Made by a program: the position numbers and the translations under genes
The notes under the pieces: generated by a model
The model's input: the letters and a program-made list of their open reading frames with translations, nothing else
Told to the model about the DNA's origin: nothing
Database searches by the model: none
In this document: positions 8,986 to 16,408 of the stretch, piece by piece
Layout: every line of letters starts with the position of its first letter
Numbering within the stretch: position 1 is the stretch's first letter
Source: Chryseobacterium pennipullorum
GTDB lineage: Bacteria; Bacteroidota; Bacteroidia; Flavobacteriales; Weeksellaceae
Length of the DNA: 64,000 bases
Assembly: GCF_003384725.1 (NCBI RefSeq)
Contig: NZ_QNVV01000013.1
Location: 1 to 64,000, forward strand
Direction: 5' to 3'

Positions 8986-9708
8986 ATGATCAAATTTAAC
9001 TTCAACTTCAATGCTAATGTCACGTCGAATAGGGACAAGAAAGACAAAAAAGGAATCAAAATCATTCTCATTGTCTTCGGACTATTTATTTTTGTTGCTA
9101 TTTCAGGGGTGATTGGAGTTGGGTCTTTTATCGCAGGAACAGTTAGTTCGATGGGAAAAGCAGTAGAAGAATACAACAGACAACAAAAGTATGTACAGTC
9201 TCTTCCCGTTCTGAAATGTGCGGTCTATACGGATACAACCGTCACCGCACCGTTATCTGGAGATAATGCCGCACTGTATTTTCTGCAGGTTGGCAAAGCC
9301 AGAAGAATTTCCAGATATTCATCTAAAATTTATGAAGATTTTGATTACAGCATGGCTGCAGGGTATTCCAAGGGATCAAAATTATCAGTGAACGGCCGAC
9401 TATATGATATCGACTTTACCCTGTGTATCATGGATAGCCTTGGAGGTGGTGAAAGGCATTTTACAGAAGGTACATTTGGAACCACTTATAAAGCCCCGTA
9501 CTATCTGAACAACTACAAACCGATAGAAAATCAGAAAATATCTGCACTGAAAGATAAACACCCGTGGATCAATTCATTTCTCGGGCCTTTTGGTCTCAAC
9601 AATATTTTAGTCAACGAGTATGTTTTTAAAAATGGAGATTCTGTGTATATAAAAGGAAAAATTAAGAACAATAAAATTGTTCCGTTTGTAGAGCATGCTA
9701 TTTTTTAA
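8986..9708 (+). CDS. Single-pass membrane protein, unknown function
   Basis: About 240 residues, taken from the ATG at 8986 because a promoter box lies between it and the earlier in-frame ATG. A short basic N-terminus rich in Asn, Lys and Asp precedes one clear membrane segment (IILIVFGLFIFVAISGVIGVG, 21 residues) and a glycine/serine linker. The remaining ~180 residues should be periplasmic and show no known motif; they include two cysteines. It resembles N-anchored accessory proteins seen in many flavobacteria. It is divergent from ppc with a very short shared promoter region. Function unknown. Confidence 0.7.
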   Translation: MIKFNFNFNANVTSNRDKKDKKGIKIILIVFGLFIFVAISGVIGVGSFIAGTVSSMGKAVEEYNRQQKYVQSLPVLKCAVYTDTTVTAPLSGDNAALYFLQVGKARRISRYSSKIYEDFDYSMAAGYSKGSKLSVNGRLYDIDFTLCIMDSLGGGERHFTEGTFGTTYKAPYYLNNYKPIENQKISALKDKHPWINSFLGPFGLNNILVNEYVFKNGDSVYIKGKIKNNKIVPFVEHAIF

Positions 9709-9754
9709 CATTTCAGATTACTGTCTAAGCCAGATATAGCATTGGTAATTTTTG

Positions 9755-9762
9755 TAAATTTG
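9755..9762 (+). promoter_or_regulatory. Bacteroidota -7 element
   Basis: TAAATTTG, 23 bases before the ATG of the secreted protein at 9786. Confidence 0.55.
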
Positions 9763-9785
9763 CTGAGAAAACACTGTAGTTAGTT

Positions 9786-10391
9786 ATGAAGATCATCATC
9801 CTATTTTCCCTGATTTTGTCCAATCTGCTTTTTGCCCAGATCAGAGTTCCCGATGATTATAAAAAAATCCCCAACATTCTGGATACTGCTGATTACCTCT
9901 ACCCTTTTATTGTTCCCGACAAAGAGTACGCCTACTGGCGGGTACTTACCAATGATGCTGACCCGGAAAAAGCAGTGATCTATGAGAGCGAGGCTCCCGA
10001 ATATATGACGATCAATGAACCTGCTCCCGAACAGGGATTTTTTCAAAGATGTATCGGCAACAATTGTTTTTCATACATCCTTGCCTGTAAGAAGGACAGA
10101 TCTGTCTATTTTTCCAATGAACAGCAATTGAGAGATTTTATAGGAACAATTGATAACCTTCCCGAAGCGATTTTAATTGCAGCGACCTATGGGTATTCAG
10201 TTGATCCCCGAAACCGGTTTACGGGTTCTTATAAAATCGACGAAAAATATATTTCGATCTATGGGCTACAATCCAAAAGCTGTCCCGTTATCCATGAATC
10301 TTTTTTACTTAAAATCAACAGAAAGACCGGGAAGCTTGAAGCTAAAAGCAATGGCATCTATGCGATAAATGAGGATTGCCGTACGCTGTAA
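9786..10391 (+). CDS. Secreted protein of unknown function
   Basis: A 201-residue protein with a clear signal peptide (KIIILFSLILSNLLFAQ). The mature part has five cysteines: CIGNNC and an ILACKK site mid-protein, SKSCP, and NEDCR at the C-terminus. This suggests disulfides in the periplasm or outside the cell. No family recognised. It has its own -7 element and lies between two other small envelope proteins on the same strand, each with its own promoter box. Confidence 0.7.
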   Translation: MKIIILFSLILSNLLFAQIRVPDDYKKIPNILDTADYLYPFIVPDKEYAYWRVLTNDADPEKAVIYESEAPEYMTINEPAPEQGFFQRCIGNNCFSYILACKKDRSVYFSNEQQLRDFIGTIDNLPEAILIAATYGYSVDPRNRFTGSYKIDEKYISIYGLQSKSCPVIHESFLLKINRKTGKLEAKSNGIYAINEDCRTL

Positions 10392-10463
10392 TTTATTGGT
10401 ATTTTTAATCCGTTTGATACGATCACAATCATAAAAATTGAATTTAAGCATTCTATTCTCTAT

Positions 10464-10471
10464 TATATTTG
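10464..10471 (+). promoter_or_regulatory. Bacteroidota -7 element
   Basis: TATATTTG, 25 bases before the ATG at 10497. Confidence 0.55.
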
Positions 10472-10496
10472 TAATTTCGTTACTATACATCATACC

Positions 10497-10745
10497 ATGA
10501 AAAATAACAAATTAAGCGAATTGACTTTAGAGGAACTGCAGACCAAGAGAAAAAGCTTACAAAATATGACCATCGGATTCGGTATTGTCATATTGATGGC
10601 CTGCATCACCATTATGTTTCTCTCAGTAAAAATTAAAAACCCAGCGCTTATTGCTGTAGCGATAGGATGTCTCATCACACTGATGCCAAGTATTATTAAT
10701 CTCGGGCAAATTAATAATGAAATAAAATCACGAACTTCAAAATAA
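10497..10745 (+). CDS. Small two-TM membrane protein, unknown function
   Basis: An 82-residue protein. A charged amphipathic N-terminus (about residues 1-24, LSELTLEELQTKRKSL) leads into two membrane segments at roughly 25-45 and 50-70, with a short KIKNP turn. The C-terminus is polar (NNEIKSRTSK). The layout resembles small Bacteroidota proteins annotated as redox-active disulfide-protein-like or hypothetical, but there is no cysteine and no function can be given. It has its own promoter box, and an alcohol dehydrogenase with its own promoter follows. Confidence 0.7.
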   Translation: MKNNKLSELTLEELQTKRKSLQNMTIGFGIVILMACITIMFLSVKIKNPALIAVAIGCLITLMPSIINLGQINNEIKSRTSK

Positions 10746-10807
10746 TTCTGGAAAATCAGCATCGTAATTTTACCACTTTATTAACTCAATATTATTTTTC
10801 CATTCCG

Positions 10808-10815
10808 TAAATTTG
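10808..10815 (+). promoter_or_regulatory. Bacteroidota -7 element of the alcohol dehydrogenase
   Basis: TAAATTTG, 19 bases before the ATG at 10835. Confidence 0.6.
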
Positions 10816-10834
10816 GGTAAAATAATATAGAACA

Positions 10835-11998
10835 ATGCTTAATTTCGAGTTCAAAAATCCAACAAAAATACTTTTTGGAAAAGGTGAAATTTCCAAAATT
10901 TCCAAAGAAATCCCTAAAGATGCCAGAATACTAATGATTTATGGTGGTGGAAGCATCAAAAACAATGGGGTGTACGATCAGGTGAAAGAGGCCTTGAGAG
11001 ATCATGATTTGTATGAATTTGGCGGTGTTCCTGCCAACCCTGAATATGAAGTCTTACTCAATGCCTTAAGCTTTATCAAAGAAAAAGACATCACCTATCT
11101 TCTTGCTGTGGGTGGCGGATCTGTCATTGACGGGACAAAATTCATCTCAGCTGCAGCCCATTATGCCGGTGAACCATGGGATATTCTAAAAAATTCGGTA
11201 AGAACTTTTGAAGGTGAAGGAATGCCGTTCGGAAGTATTTTAACACTCCCTGCCACAGGTTCAGAAATGAATTCAGGATATGTCATTTCAAGAAGAGAGA
11301 CGAATGAAAAGTTATCATCTGGTGGGCCAGGTCTTTTCCCACAGTTTTCCGTACTGGATCCGGAAGTCATCAAGTCCATCCCAAAAAATCAAATTGTAAA
11401 CGGAATTACGGATGCCTATACTCACGTATTGGAACAGTATATGACCGCTCCGTCTTCTGCCGACCTGCAGGAAAGAATTGCAGAAAGCATTCTCATCAGC
11501 CTTCAGGAGACGGCTCCGAAAGTACTGGCAGAGGAGTTTAATTATGATGCTGCCGGAAATTTTATGTGGTGTTGCACCATGGCCTTAAATGGACTCATCC
11601 AGAAAGGAGTGATCACAGACTGGGCCGTACATGCCATGGGACACGAGCTAACCGCTTATTATGGTATCGACCATGCCAGAACCCTGGCCATCATTGCCCC
11701 TTCTCACTATCGTTATAATTTTGAGGACAAAAAAGGGAAGCTTGCACAATACGCAGAAAGAGTCTGGGGGATCAAAGACGGAACATTGGAAGAAAAGGCA
11801 GAACTGGGAATCAGAAAATTGGAAGAATTTTTCCATAGCCTGCATATCAAGACCAGACTTTCTGAATATACAGAAGACTTTAAAGGAACTGCTGAAAAAG
11901 TGGAGAAAGCATTTACAGACCGAAACTGGCTGGGGCTTGGAGAGTATAAGAAACTGACTCCGAAGGATGCCTTTAAGATTGTAGAAATGAGCTATTAA
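10835..11998 (+). CDS. yqhD: Iron-type NADPH-dependent alcohol/aldehyde dehydrogenase (YqhD-like)
   Basis: A 387-residue group III alcohol dehydrogenase, probably an NADPH-dependent aldehyde reductase that removes toxic short-chain aldehydes. Cofactor-binding glycines are in YGGGS (36-40) and GGGSVIDG (93-100). The metal ligands D193, H197 (DAYTH), H266 (HAMGHE) and H280 (DHAR) are all present. GGGS rather than GGGK, and the overall layout, match YqhD/BdhA. It is monocistronic by its own -7 box and the 239-base gap behind it. The preferred aldehyde cannot be read from sequence. Confidence 0.9.
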   Translation: MLNFEFKNPTKILFGKGEISKISKEIPKDARILMIYGGGSIKNNGVYDQVKEALRDHDLYEFGGVPANPEYEVLLNALSFIKEKDITYLLAVGGGSVIDGTKFISAAAHYAGEPWDILKNSVRTFEGEGMPFGSILTLPATGSEMNSGYVISRRETNEKLSSGGPGLFPQFSVLDPEVIKSIPKNQIVNGITDAYTHVLEQYMTAPSSADLQERIAESILISLQETAPKVLAEEFNYDAAGNFMWCCTMALNGLIQKGVITDWAVHAMGHELTAYYGIDHARTLAIIAPSHYRYNFEDKKGKLAQYAERVWGIKDGTLEEKAELGIRKLEEFFHSLHIKTRLSEYTEDFKGTAEKVEKAFTDRNWLGLGEYKKLTPKDAFKIVEMSY

Positions 11999-12000
11999 TC

Positions 12001-12080
12001 CAGGCTTATTCTAATTTTTTAGGTTTTTAGCTGAAGCTGTAAGCCTGTGAAGTATATGGTAAGCGGACAAAAGTCCGCTT
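12001..12080. repeat. Two stacked inverted repeats downstream of yqhD
   Basis: CAGGCTTA at 12001-12008 pairs with TAAGCCTG at 12040-12047. A second perfect hairpin, AAGCGGAC-AAAA-GTCCGCTT, fills 12061-12080. Neither is followed by a T run, so they are not standard terminators, though they could stabilise the 3' end of the mRNA. The remaining gap to 12224 shows nothing else. Confidence 0.55.
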
Positions 12081-12224
12081 CTATCAACGATGATTTGTGC
12101 AGAACTCAAACGTTTGATTTTTGGGATCTGGTCTTTTATAAATTATTTAATTTACAAACATTCGTTTAAAAAACCGGCATTTCATTACGGATATTTCAAA
12201 TTTATTTATATTTTAGCATATTCT

Positions 12225-12232
12225 TAAATTTG
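12225..12232 (+). promoter_or_regulatory. Bacteroidota -7 element, start-proximal
   Basis: TAAATTTG ends five bases before the ATG at 12238, leaving no room for a ribosome binding site in the transcript; probably leaderless. TTTA, one base off the -33 consensus TTTG, lies 20 bases upstream. Confidence 0.6.
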
Positions 12233-12237
12233 TAAAA

Positions 12238-12723
12238 ATGAAAAAACAGCTACTTTTATTTGCCTTTTCTGCACTGGCACTTACTTCTTGTAAAGACGAT
12301 GATCTTCAAGCTTACGAAATGGATATTATGAAAGGAGATTGGAAGGAAGTAAAGACAGAAGTTATTTCAGGAAAAGATAATAAAACGGTGCTTGATACCA
12401 AAACTCCTGAAGGATGTAATGTAAAAAACACACTTTTCTTCAGAACCGACTTTTATGTGAGCTATACGGCTTACGTAGGCACTGGAGCAGATTGTCAGGC
12501 TGCGGCTAAAAATGAAGGTACATATACTTATGACGCAGATAATAAAAACCTGGGGATTAAGTTCAAAGGTACAGAAAGTGAGGATGCGGGTGAGACAGAA
12601 AGCATGGATTATAGAGTGGATATATTAACCAACCAGCAGTTAAGACTGGCACAGAAGTTTGGAAATTTTGATGTAGACGGAGACAAAATTCCTGATATCA
12701 CTTATATTACTTATAAAAGATAA
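12238..12723 (+). CDS. Lipocalin-like lipoprotein
   Basis: A 161-residue lipoprotein. The signal peptide ends in the lipobox ALTSC at residue 18, followed by acidic KDDD, which in Bacteroidota is compatible with outer-membrane sorting. The mature domain starts with MKGDWKEVKTE and has TYTYDADNKNLGIKF and later beta-strand-like stretches. This is the general pattern of Bacteroidota lipocalin-like (DUF4923/DUF5004-type) lipoproteins, where W in the first strand is conserved. Ligand unknown. A strong terminator follows. Confidence 0.75.
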   Translation: MKKQLLLFAFSALALTSCKDDDLQAYEMDIMKGDWKEVKTEVISGKDNKTVLDTKTPEGCNVKNTLFFRTDFYVSYTAYVGTGADCQAAAKNEGTYTYDADNKNLGIKFKGTESEDAGETESMDYRVDILTNQQLRLAQKFGNFDVDGDKIPDITYITYKR

Positions 12724-12728
12724 ATCAT

Positions 12729-12757
12729 AAACTCCCTTTTTATCGGGAGTTTTTTTA
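12729..12757 (+). terminator. Intrinsic terminator
   Basis: AAACTCCC pairs with GGGAGTTT around an 8-base loop and is followed by seven T residues. Confidence 0.88.
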
Positions 12758-12789
12758 TTACTTTTATCTGAGATTTAAAACTGAATATA

Positions 12790-13446
12790 ATGAAGAAGAT
12801 TCTATCAGCATTTCTATTGCTGTACTTTACTTTTGCCTTTTCACAGGAAAAAAAGCCAATGTTCTGGCAAGACATTCAAAATTTTAAAAAAGCAGATCAG
12901 GAAAATCCGCCTCCAAAAGATGCCATTCTTCTCTTAGGAAGCTCATCTTTTACGAAATGGACTGATGTTTCAGACTATTTCCCGGACAAAGTCATCATCA
13001 ACAGAGGTTTTGGAGGCTCCAGGCTTACCGACCTTAACGATTTTGCAGATGATCTTTTAGCACCTTATCAACCGAAGCAAATCATCATTTACTGCGGTGA
13101 AAATGATTTTGCAGACAATCATAAGCTGAAGGCACAAAAATTAGTGAACCGATATAAAGAATTTTATACCAAAATTCGCGCGAGATTTCCCAATATTGAA
13201 GTGGATTTTATTTCCATAAAGTATTCTCCCAGCAGAGAAAAACTTTGGCCCCAGATGAAAACAGCGAATAAAAAGATCGCCGCTTTTATGAAGAAAGAAC
13301 CCAATGCTGAGTTTATTGATGTAACCAAAGCGATGGAAGATGCCAGCGGAAAGGTGAGAAAAGATATTTTTGTAGAAGACATGCTTCACTTTAAGCCGGA
13401 AGGATATCAGATCTGGACGAAAGTAATATACCCCTACTTAAAATAA
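12790..13446 (+). CDS. Secreted SGNH/GDSL hydrolase
   Basis: A 218-residue exported esterase/lipase of the SGNH superfamily. A signal peptide (1-18) precedes the blocks. Block I is ILLLGSSSF (Ser near 51-53 as nucleophile). Block II glycine is in RGFGGSRL (72-79). Block III is YCGENDFAD with N105. Block V is the D197-x2-H200 pair in VEDMLHFKPEGY. Such enzymes deacetylate or deesterify sugars or lipids. The real substrate is unknown. It stands between two terminators, so it is probably a single-gene unit. Confidence 0.88.
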   Translation: MKKILSAFLLLYFTFAFSQEKKPMFWQDIQNFKKADQENPPPKDAILLLGSSSFTKWTDVSDYFPDKVIINRGFGGSRLTDLNDFADDLLAPYQPKQIIIYCGENDFADNHKLKAQKLVNRYKEFYTKIRARFPNIEVDFISIKYSPSREKLWPQMKTANKKIAAFMKKEPNAEFIDVTKAMEDASGKVRKDIFVEDMLHFKPEGYQIWTKVIYPYLK

Positions 13447-13451
13447 CATAC

Positions 13452-13476
13452 AGCCCTCCTATGAGGGCTATTTTTA
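13452..13476. terminator. Terminator between convergent genes
   Basis: AGCCCTC pairs with GAGGGCT around a 4-base loop, followed by ATTTTTATAG. It ends the SGNH gene and lies just past the minus-strand gene ending at 13494. Confidence 0.8.
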
Positions 13477-13493
13477 TAGTTTTTGCAGAAGAA

Positions 13494-14339
13494 TCAATTG
13501 AACATCATTATCAATTCGTTATCTTGATGCCGGACCTTTATTTTTCCCAATTCGAGATCTTCTTTCTTTCCTTTTTTTGTTTTAAGCCTTAGTTCTTTTA
13601 TCCTCGACTTTGTATTTGGGATTTGAGTCATTGTAATACGGATTGAATCTATGTCAAAAGTAACAGCATCCCCATTCTTTTCCACTGGTGTAATTCCAAG
13701 GCTGTGCAGCTCCCTGGTCAGTTTGTGAAAATCTTCAGCAGTACATTCAAGAGCGATGGATGAGAGATCTCTAATTTCTTTGTTGTCATCAAATGCTTTT
13801 TCCAGAAATGCTTCTCTGGTAAAAAAAGGATATTCTTTATGATATAAGCGGGTTAAAAACTCAGGGTTATAGAATGCATACCATGTCGCTATTCCTCCTT
13901 TCAGGTCAGTGTAATAAGCGGAATACCACAGTACATCTTTACCTTTAAAATCCCACATGGCATTGCTTCTCTTAAAGGGAAGTCCTTTATTTTTTATTTT
14001 TTTGCTGATGTCATCAGAGAACTTACCAGGAGTATCCCATGAAAAACCAATTCCTATCGCACCTTCTTTTTCTCCGAATCTGTTATCAGGTCCCATTATT
14101 TCAAGGTAGGTCGACTTCCCGCGCATATACAATGTTGTACTGCCGGTATCTGTCGGCAGAAAATCCGGAAGCCCTCTGTCCAGGCTGCTCCATTTTGCAA
14201 ATTGTCCACTGCTTCTGATGGTACTGAAAGAAGCAGAATCCAGTACGAAATAGAGATGATTCACCTTTAAGTCCTCTTCCTGAGCGGAAATCCTGTTTGC
14301 CAAAAGCATCGTTAATAGTATGAGTACATATCTTTTCAT
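13494..14339 (-). CDS. Secreted DUF5829-like protein
   Basis: About 281 residues starting at the ATG at 14339, which gives a normal signal peptide (KRYVLILLTMLLANRISAQ). Earlier in-frame starts would read through the helicase terminator. The mature protein begins KVNHLYFVLDSASF and has LYMRGKSTYLEIMGP, a pattern reminiscent of glyoxalase/VOC-like folds. I believe it belongs to the family named DUF5829 in Bacteroidota, from memory and unverified. No catalytic residues can be assigned. It lies downstream of a DEAD-box helicase, separated by a terminator. Confidence 0.7.
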   Translation of the reverse strand: MKRYVLILLTMLLANRISAQEEDLKVNHLYFVLDSASFSTIRSSGQFAKWSSLDRGLPDFLPTDTGSTTLYMRGKSTYLEIMGPDNRFGEKEGAIGIGFSWDTPGKFSDDISKKIKNKGLPFKRSNAMWDFKGKDVLWYSAYYTDLKGGIATWYAFYNPEFLTRLYHKEYPFFTREAFLEKAFDDNKEIRDLSSIALECTAEDFHKLTRELHSLGITPVEKNGDAVTFDIDSIRITMTQIPNTKSRIKELRLKTKKGKKEDLELGKIKVRHQDNELIMMFN

Positions 14340-14393
14340 GGTATTCCAAATTTTGATTATCAATTTTACAAAAAAAACGAGACTCATGCATAC

Positions 14394-14420
14394 AAAAAAA
14401 GCAGGAATTTCTCCTGCTTT
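14394..14420 (-). terminator. Intrinsic terminator of the helicase gene
   Basis: On the minus strand AAAGCAGGA pairs with TCCTGCTTT and is followed by a run of T (plus-strand A run at 14394-14400). Confidence 0.85.
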
Positions 14421-14440
14421 GATAGAACGCTTTACCATTC

Positions 14441-15793
14441 TTATTTCTTTCTTTTCGATTTTGATTTTGCTTTTTGCTGGGCTCTGTTCGCTCCGAACTT
14501 CTTAGGAGCTTTTCTTTTGGATGGACCACCCCAGTTTTCTTTGGTATTTTTGGCTTTCTTCTCATGAAACGCAGCTCCACCCTCATTAAGCTTTACCGTG
14601 GCAGGGTTTTTCATCGCTACCTGTTCTTCTTCGGAAGCAATTTTCTTAGGGTTGATCTTTACTTCTTCAGGGAAATCACTAAATTTAAGGTCTTTGTCCA
14701 TCAAAAGCTCGATATCAAGAATCAAAGGTTCTTCTTTTTTGGTTACAAAAGTAATGGCTTTACCATCCTTATCTGCCCTACCGGTTCTACCGATTCTGTG
14801 AATGTACTGCTCAGGGATATCCGGGGTTTCAAAGTTGATGACATGGGTAATATTGGAAATATCAAGACCTCTTGCCATAACATCGGTGGTTATCAGTCCT
14901 CTGATCTCTTCATTTTCAAAGCTTTTCATTGCTTTAAGCCTGTAATTCTGAGATTTATTGGAGTGGATTACATCAAACTGTTCTGGGAAAAGCTCATTAA
15001 TTTTAGTAAAGAGCAGGTCCGCATGTTTTTTATTATTATTAAAAATCAACACTTTAGACATCTCTGCATCATTCTTCAGCAAATGCTCAAGCAAATTGAT
15101 CTTTGTATTAAAGTTTTCTACTTTATAACCGCTTTGTTGGATTTTTTCAAGTGGTGTTCCGGACTTTGCCAAAGAGATTTCTACCGGACTGGCAAAGTAA
15201 ACATCCAGCATTTCATCTACAGCATCCGTCATTGTTGCAGAGAAGAGAATATTCTGTCTTTTCTCCTTCATCATTTCAAAGATGTGGGTCAGCTGTGGTC
15301 TGAATCCTAAATTCAGCATCTCATCAAATTCGTCAATGATCAGCTTTTGTACTTCCTTCAGTGAAATGGCATTATCTATGGAAAGGTCCATCACTCTTCC
15401 CGGTGTTCCTACCAGGATATCACATCCATTATTGAACAGCAGTTTCTGAGTATTGATATTCTTCCCACCATATATTCCAATAACTCTTGCCGTAATGTTT
15501 TCGGTCAGCTTTTCAAGAATTTCAGTTACCTGCACTACCAGCTCTCTTGTAGGTACCAGTACTAAAACTGTTGGATTTCCTGTTTTGCTGTACTTCCATG
15601 TTTTTAGAACGGGTAAAAGATAGGCTAATGTTTTCCCGGTTCCCGTCTGTGCAATTCCCATCACATCTCTTCCGGAAAGTATAGGTCTTAAGCTCTTCTC
15701 CTGAATAGGAGTAGGTTCAAATAATTCCAGATCCGCCAAAACATCAAGAATTTTAACCGGCAGGTCAAAATCTGCAAAAGTGAGTTTTTCCAT
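14441..15793 (-). CDS. DEAD-box RNA helicase with DEFD motif II
   Basis: A 450-residue ATP-dependent RNA helicase. Q motif EPTPIQEKS (26-34), motif I AQTGTGKT (48-55), Ia PTRELV (81-86), Ib TPGR (130-133), motif III SAT (185-187) and motif VI HRIGRTGR are all intact. Motif II reads DEFD (154-157) where the family normally has DEAD; D154 and E155, which coordinate Mg-ATP, are kept. The C-terminal tail is long and very basic (KKAKNTKENWGG...KSKSKRKK), suited to RNA binding as in RhlE/DeaD-type helicases. Likely in ribosome assembly or mRNA turnover. A -7 box lies four bases before the ATG. Confidence 0.93.
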   Translation of the reverse strand: MEKLTFADFDLPVKILDVLADLELFEPTPIQEKSLRPILSGRDVMGIAQTGTGKTLAYLLPVLKTWKYSKTGNPTVLVLVPTRELVVQVTEILEKLTENITARVIGIYGGKNINTQKLLFNNGCDILVGTPGRVMDLSIDNAISLKEVQKLIIDEFDEMLNLGFRPQLTHIFEMMKEKRQNILFSATMTDAVDEMLDVYFASPVEISLAKSGTPLEKIQQSGYKVENFNTKINLLEHLLKNDAEMSKVLIFNNNKKHADLLFTKINELFPEQFDVIHSNKSQNYRLKAMKSFENEEIRGLITTDVMARGLDISNITHVINFETPDIPEQYIHRIGRTGRADKDGKAITFVTKKEEPLILDIELLMDKDLKFSDFPEEVKINPKKIASEEEQVAMKNPATVKLNEGGAAFHEKKAKNTKENWGGPSKRKAPKKFGANRAQQKAKSKSKRKK

Positions 15794-15797
15794 GGTG

Positions 15798-15805
15798 CAA
15801 AGATA
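15798..15805 (-). promoter_or_regulatory. Bacteroidota -7 element, start-proximal
   Basis: TATCTTTG ends four bases before the ATG of the helicase (15793), suggesting a leaderless transcript. Confidence 0.6.
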
Positions 15806-15888
15806 GGCATTTAATTAGAAGTAGAAATGGGAATAGCCAGTGAGCGGAAGTTCCCTATGTTTTATTCTCAAAGCTGCAAGCTACCGGT

Positions 15889-16392
15889 CTACAATTTCAC
15901 ACTTTTACTGCTTATTTTAATATCATCGTCCTCGAATTTGCTTGAAGTAATAATCACATATCCTTTCTTTTTGGGGTCTTTTACGATCGGAAATTTTTCT
16001 TCTTCCCATTGAGCGCAGTGGGTAGAGATCGGAGGTAGCAGATGCTTCCATCCTCCTTTGTCCAAAGTATATGCATAAAACGAATGCCAGCAGCTGGTAC
16101 ACCAGTTAGGGTAAAACCCCAATTCGTCTCTTCCATCGTTATTCAGATCTTCCAAATTATATAATGCACCACCCTTCGCCGTAGCTACAACAAATGACTT
16201 CATCTTTTTATCACTGAAGTAAACAGTAGTTTCACATTTTCCTTCACATTCTTCCCCACAGTCGCTTACTTTCGCAAAAGCATATTCTTTTGTCCCGTTT
16301 CCGTCAAAATCTCCCAGAAGGCCTTTATCCGTTTCCTGAGCCATCAATAATGAACTGCAGCATACCACAGCTAACATAATAAGTGTTTTCAT
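15889..16392 (-). CDS. Secreted Cys-rich protein with FG-GAP/VCBS-like motifs
   Basis: A 167-residue protein with a signal peptide (KTLIMLAVVCCSSLLMAQ). It has two short Asp-rich loops, GDFDGNGTKEYAF and EDLNNDGRDELGF, which resemble the calcium-binding loops of FG-GAP/VCBS repeats. Many cysteines are present: CGEECEGKC, CTSC and one near THCAQW. It is probably an extracytoplasmic disulfide-stabilised protein. No enzyme function is visible. It follows the AarF-like gene on the same strand by 16 bases and may be cotranscribed. Confidence 0.7.
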   Translation of the reverse strand: MKTLIMLAVVCCSSLLMAQETDKGLLGDFDGNGTKEYAFAKVSDCGEECEGKCETTVYFSDKKMKSFVVATAKGGALYNLEDLNNDGRDELGFYPNWCTSCWHSFYAYTLDKGGWKHLLPPISTHCAQWEEEKFPIVKDPKKKGYVIITSSKFEDDDIKISSKSVKL

Positions 16393-16408
16393 ATTTTATA
16401 AATAATGG

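Noticed and set aside
14474..15310. Long plus-strand reading frame (278 codons) opposite the helicase gene
   Set aside because: It is antisense to a clearly conserved helicase, its translation is rich in Phe, Cys and Arg without any motif, and it has no promoter or start signal.
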